This document shows, in pieces, positions 62,795 through 64,000 of a stretch of 64,000 bases of DNA (positions within the stretch are counted from its first letter, which is position 1; each line of letters begins with the position of its first letter). Source of the DNA: Duganella flavida (lineage in GTDB: Bacteria; Pseudomonadota; Gammaproteobacteria; Burkholderiales; Burkholderiaceae_D); assembly GCF_009857445.1 (NCBI RefSeq), contig NZ_WWCN01000008.1:186001-250000 (forward strand), given 5' to 3'. The translations under genes were made by a program, and so were the position numbers. Below the pieces are notes generated by a model, which was not told where the DNA came from, did no database searches, and saw nothing but the letters and a program-made list of their open reading frames with translations.

Positions 62795-64000
62795 TCATGG
62801 GTACAGACCGCGCACTTCACGCGCTTGCAGCACGCGGGTGCAAGCGAGGATAAAGGTTGCGGTGCGCAGGGTTACTTTCTTTTCCTGCACAACGGTCCAT
62901 ACCGCATTGAACGCATCTTGCATGATGCGAGTTAAGCGGGCATTAATTTCGTCTTCGCTCCAGAAGAAACTGGAGAAGTCCTGTACCCACTCGAAGTACG
63001 ACACGGTGACGCCGCCTGCATTGGCCAGTACGTCCGGTACGATCAGCACATCTTTATCAGTCAGGATGTCGTCCGCTTCCGGCGTGGTCGGGCCGTTGGC
63101 GCCTTCCAGGATGATCTTGGTGCGGATGCGCGGTGCGTTGGCAGCGGTGATCTGCTGTTCCAGTGCGGCCGGGATCAGGATGTCTGATTCCACGTCCCAG
63201 AATGCATCGCGATCAAGGATCGCTTCAGCGCCAGGGAAGCCAGCAACGGCGCCGGTTTCCGCTACGTGCTTGTGCAGACGGGCGATATCCAGGCCACCTT
63301 GGTGCACCACGGTTGCGGTGTGATCTTGTACGGCGATGACTTTAGAGCCAGCTTCCGCGAACATGGTAGCAGCGACGCCGCCAACGTTACCGAAGCCTTG
63401 CACTGCAACGCGTGCACCGGCAATCGTTACACCGCGTTTGGCGGCGGCTTCGCGGCCTACCACGAACACGCCGCGGCCGGTCGCTTCACGGCGGCCCAGC
63501 GAGCCACCCAGCGAGATTGGTTTGCCGGTCACCACGCCAGTCGACAGGTTACCTTCGATCATGGCGTAGGAGTCCATCATCCACGCCATTACTTGTTCGT
63601 TGGTGTTGACGTCCGGTGCAGGGATGTCTTTATTAGGGCCGATAATCAGGCTGATTTCGCTGGTGTAGCGGCGGGTCAGGCGCTGCAGTTCACCACGCGA
63701 CAGGGTCTTGGGATCGACACGGATGCCGCCTTTGGCACCGCCGTATGGCACGTTGACTGCTGCATTTTTCACGGTCATCCACGCCGACAGTGCCATCACT
63801 TCCGACAGGGTCACGTCCTGGTGGAATCGCACGCCGCCTTTGCCTGGACCACGCGACATATTGTGCTGCACGCGATAGCCTTCGTAGTGGGCGATGCTGC
63901 CGTCATCGCGCTCGATCGGCACGTCAACGGTCAGGATGCGCTTAGGGCGCTTGAGGGTTTCGACCCAACGCGACAGGCTACCGAGGTGCGGGGTAACGCG
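62795..64000 (-). CDS. Glutamate dehydrogenase, Glu/Leu/Phe/Val family (5' end outside window)
   Basis: The frame runs off the right edge, so the N-terminus is missing; about 400 residues are visible. Catalytic motifs are intact: [10 protein letters not shown], the active-site [13 protein letters not shown] with the catalytic Lys, [17 protein letters not shown], the nucleotide-binding [11 protein letters not shown], and the [12 protein letters not shown] segment. This hexameric catabolic-type enzyme interconverts glutamate and 2-oxoglutarate. It is followed by a strong terminator before the malic enzyme gene. Confidence 0.93.
   Translation of the reverse strand, partial: RVTPHLGSLSRWVETLKRPKRILTVDVPIERDDGSIAHYEGYRVQHNMSRGPGKGGVRFHQDVTLSEVMALSAWMTVKNAAVNVPYGGAKGGIRVDPKTLSRGELQRLTRRYTSEISLIIGPNKDIPAPDVNTNEQVMAWMMDSYAMIEGNLSTGVVTGKPISLGGSLGRREATGRGVFVVGREAAAKRGVTIAGARVAVQGFGNVGGVAATMFAEAGSKVIAVQDHTATVVHQGGLDIARLHKHVAETGAVAGFPGAEAILDRDAFWDVESDILIPAALEQQITAANAPRIRTKIILEGANGPTTPEADDILTDKDVLIVPDVLANAGGVTVSYFEWVQDFSSFFWSEDEINARLTRIMQDAFNAVWTVVQEKKVTLRTATFILACTRVLQAREVRGLYP

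Overview
The window is high-GC chromosomal DNA of a betaproteobacterium. Gene content points to Oxalobacteraceae (Massilia/Duganella-like): many c-di-GMP and hybrid-kinase proteins, a KPAAK-repeat histone-like protein, DUF1501/DUF1800 secreted proteins, and Burkholderiales-type LeuA and EgtB. This placement is an inference from protein flavour, with no rRNA or marker gene to confirm it. No tRNA, rRNA, CRISPR array, prophage or complete insertion sequence was seen.

Layout. 0-2.4 kb: hybrid sensor kinase cut by the left edge. 2.5-6.8 kb: thioesterase, then a glucarate module (permease, GudD) divergent from a LacI regulator, with a readable promoter and operator. 6.8-8.6 kb: KTSC protein, FMN-binding PaiB-like protein, a 185-bp element bounded by perfect 30-bp inverted repeats, and a SET-domain protein. 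8.5-19.1 kb: signalling (CHASE-PAS-GGDEF-EAL, a GGAEF-variant cyclase, Ppx/GppA, and a binding protein/hybrid kinase/receiver operon). 19.1-22.1 kb: histone-like protein, serine hydrolase, and an OlsB-like ornithine-lipid acyltransferase behind a Pho-box-like array. 22.1-26.9 kb: FdhD, a YdeP/FdhF-type molybdoenzyme with a small HTH gene, and a DUF1348/TetR pair with its operator. 26.9-33.8 kb: PAS-GGDEF-EAL, DUF1501/DUF1800 and unknown genes.

34-48.6 kb is the most interesting part. A five-gene PhnD-type ABC transporter, resembling the branch annotated as putative selenate transporters, is divergent from egtD-egtB. About 6 kb further on, selD is divergent from a SenA-like EgtB paralogue. Together these look like an ergothioneine/selenoneine neighbourhood. 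The third Sen enzyme, the selenosugar synthase SenB, is not recognisable in the window, and the SenA-like protein lacks two of the three expected iron-binding histidines. Between the two halves, three consecutive genes (flavin oxidoreductase, Rrf2 regulator, chemoreceptor) are damaged by small deletions within about 1.9 kb.

48.7-58.8 kb: an amidohydrolase, a lipoprotein, an intact chemoreceptor, a DUF885 protein coupled to a glycosyltransferase, and then a run of small, AT-richer and truncated genes. 58.8-61.5 kb: an ECF sigma/anti-sigma pair divergent from a Tat metallophosphoesterase and a CuA-like cupredoxin. Two mirror-image promoters (GGGAATA-N15-GAGTYTT) lie between the two arms. 61.5-64 kb: malic enzyme and glutamate dehydrogenase, the latter cut by the right edge.
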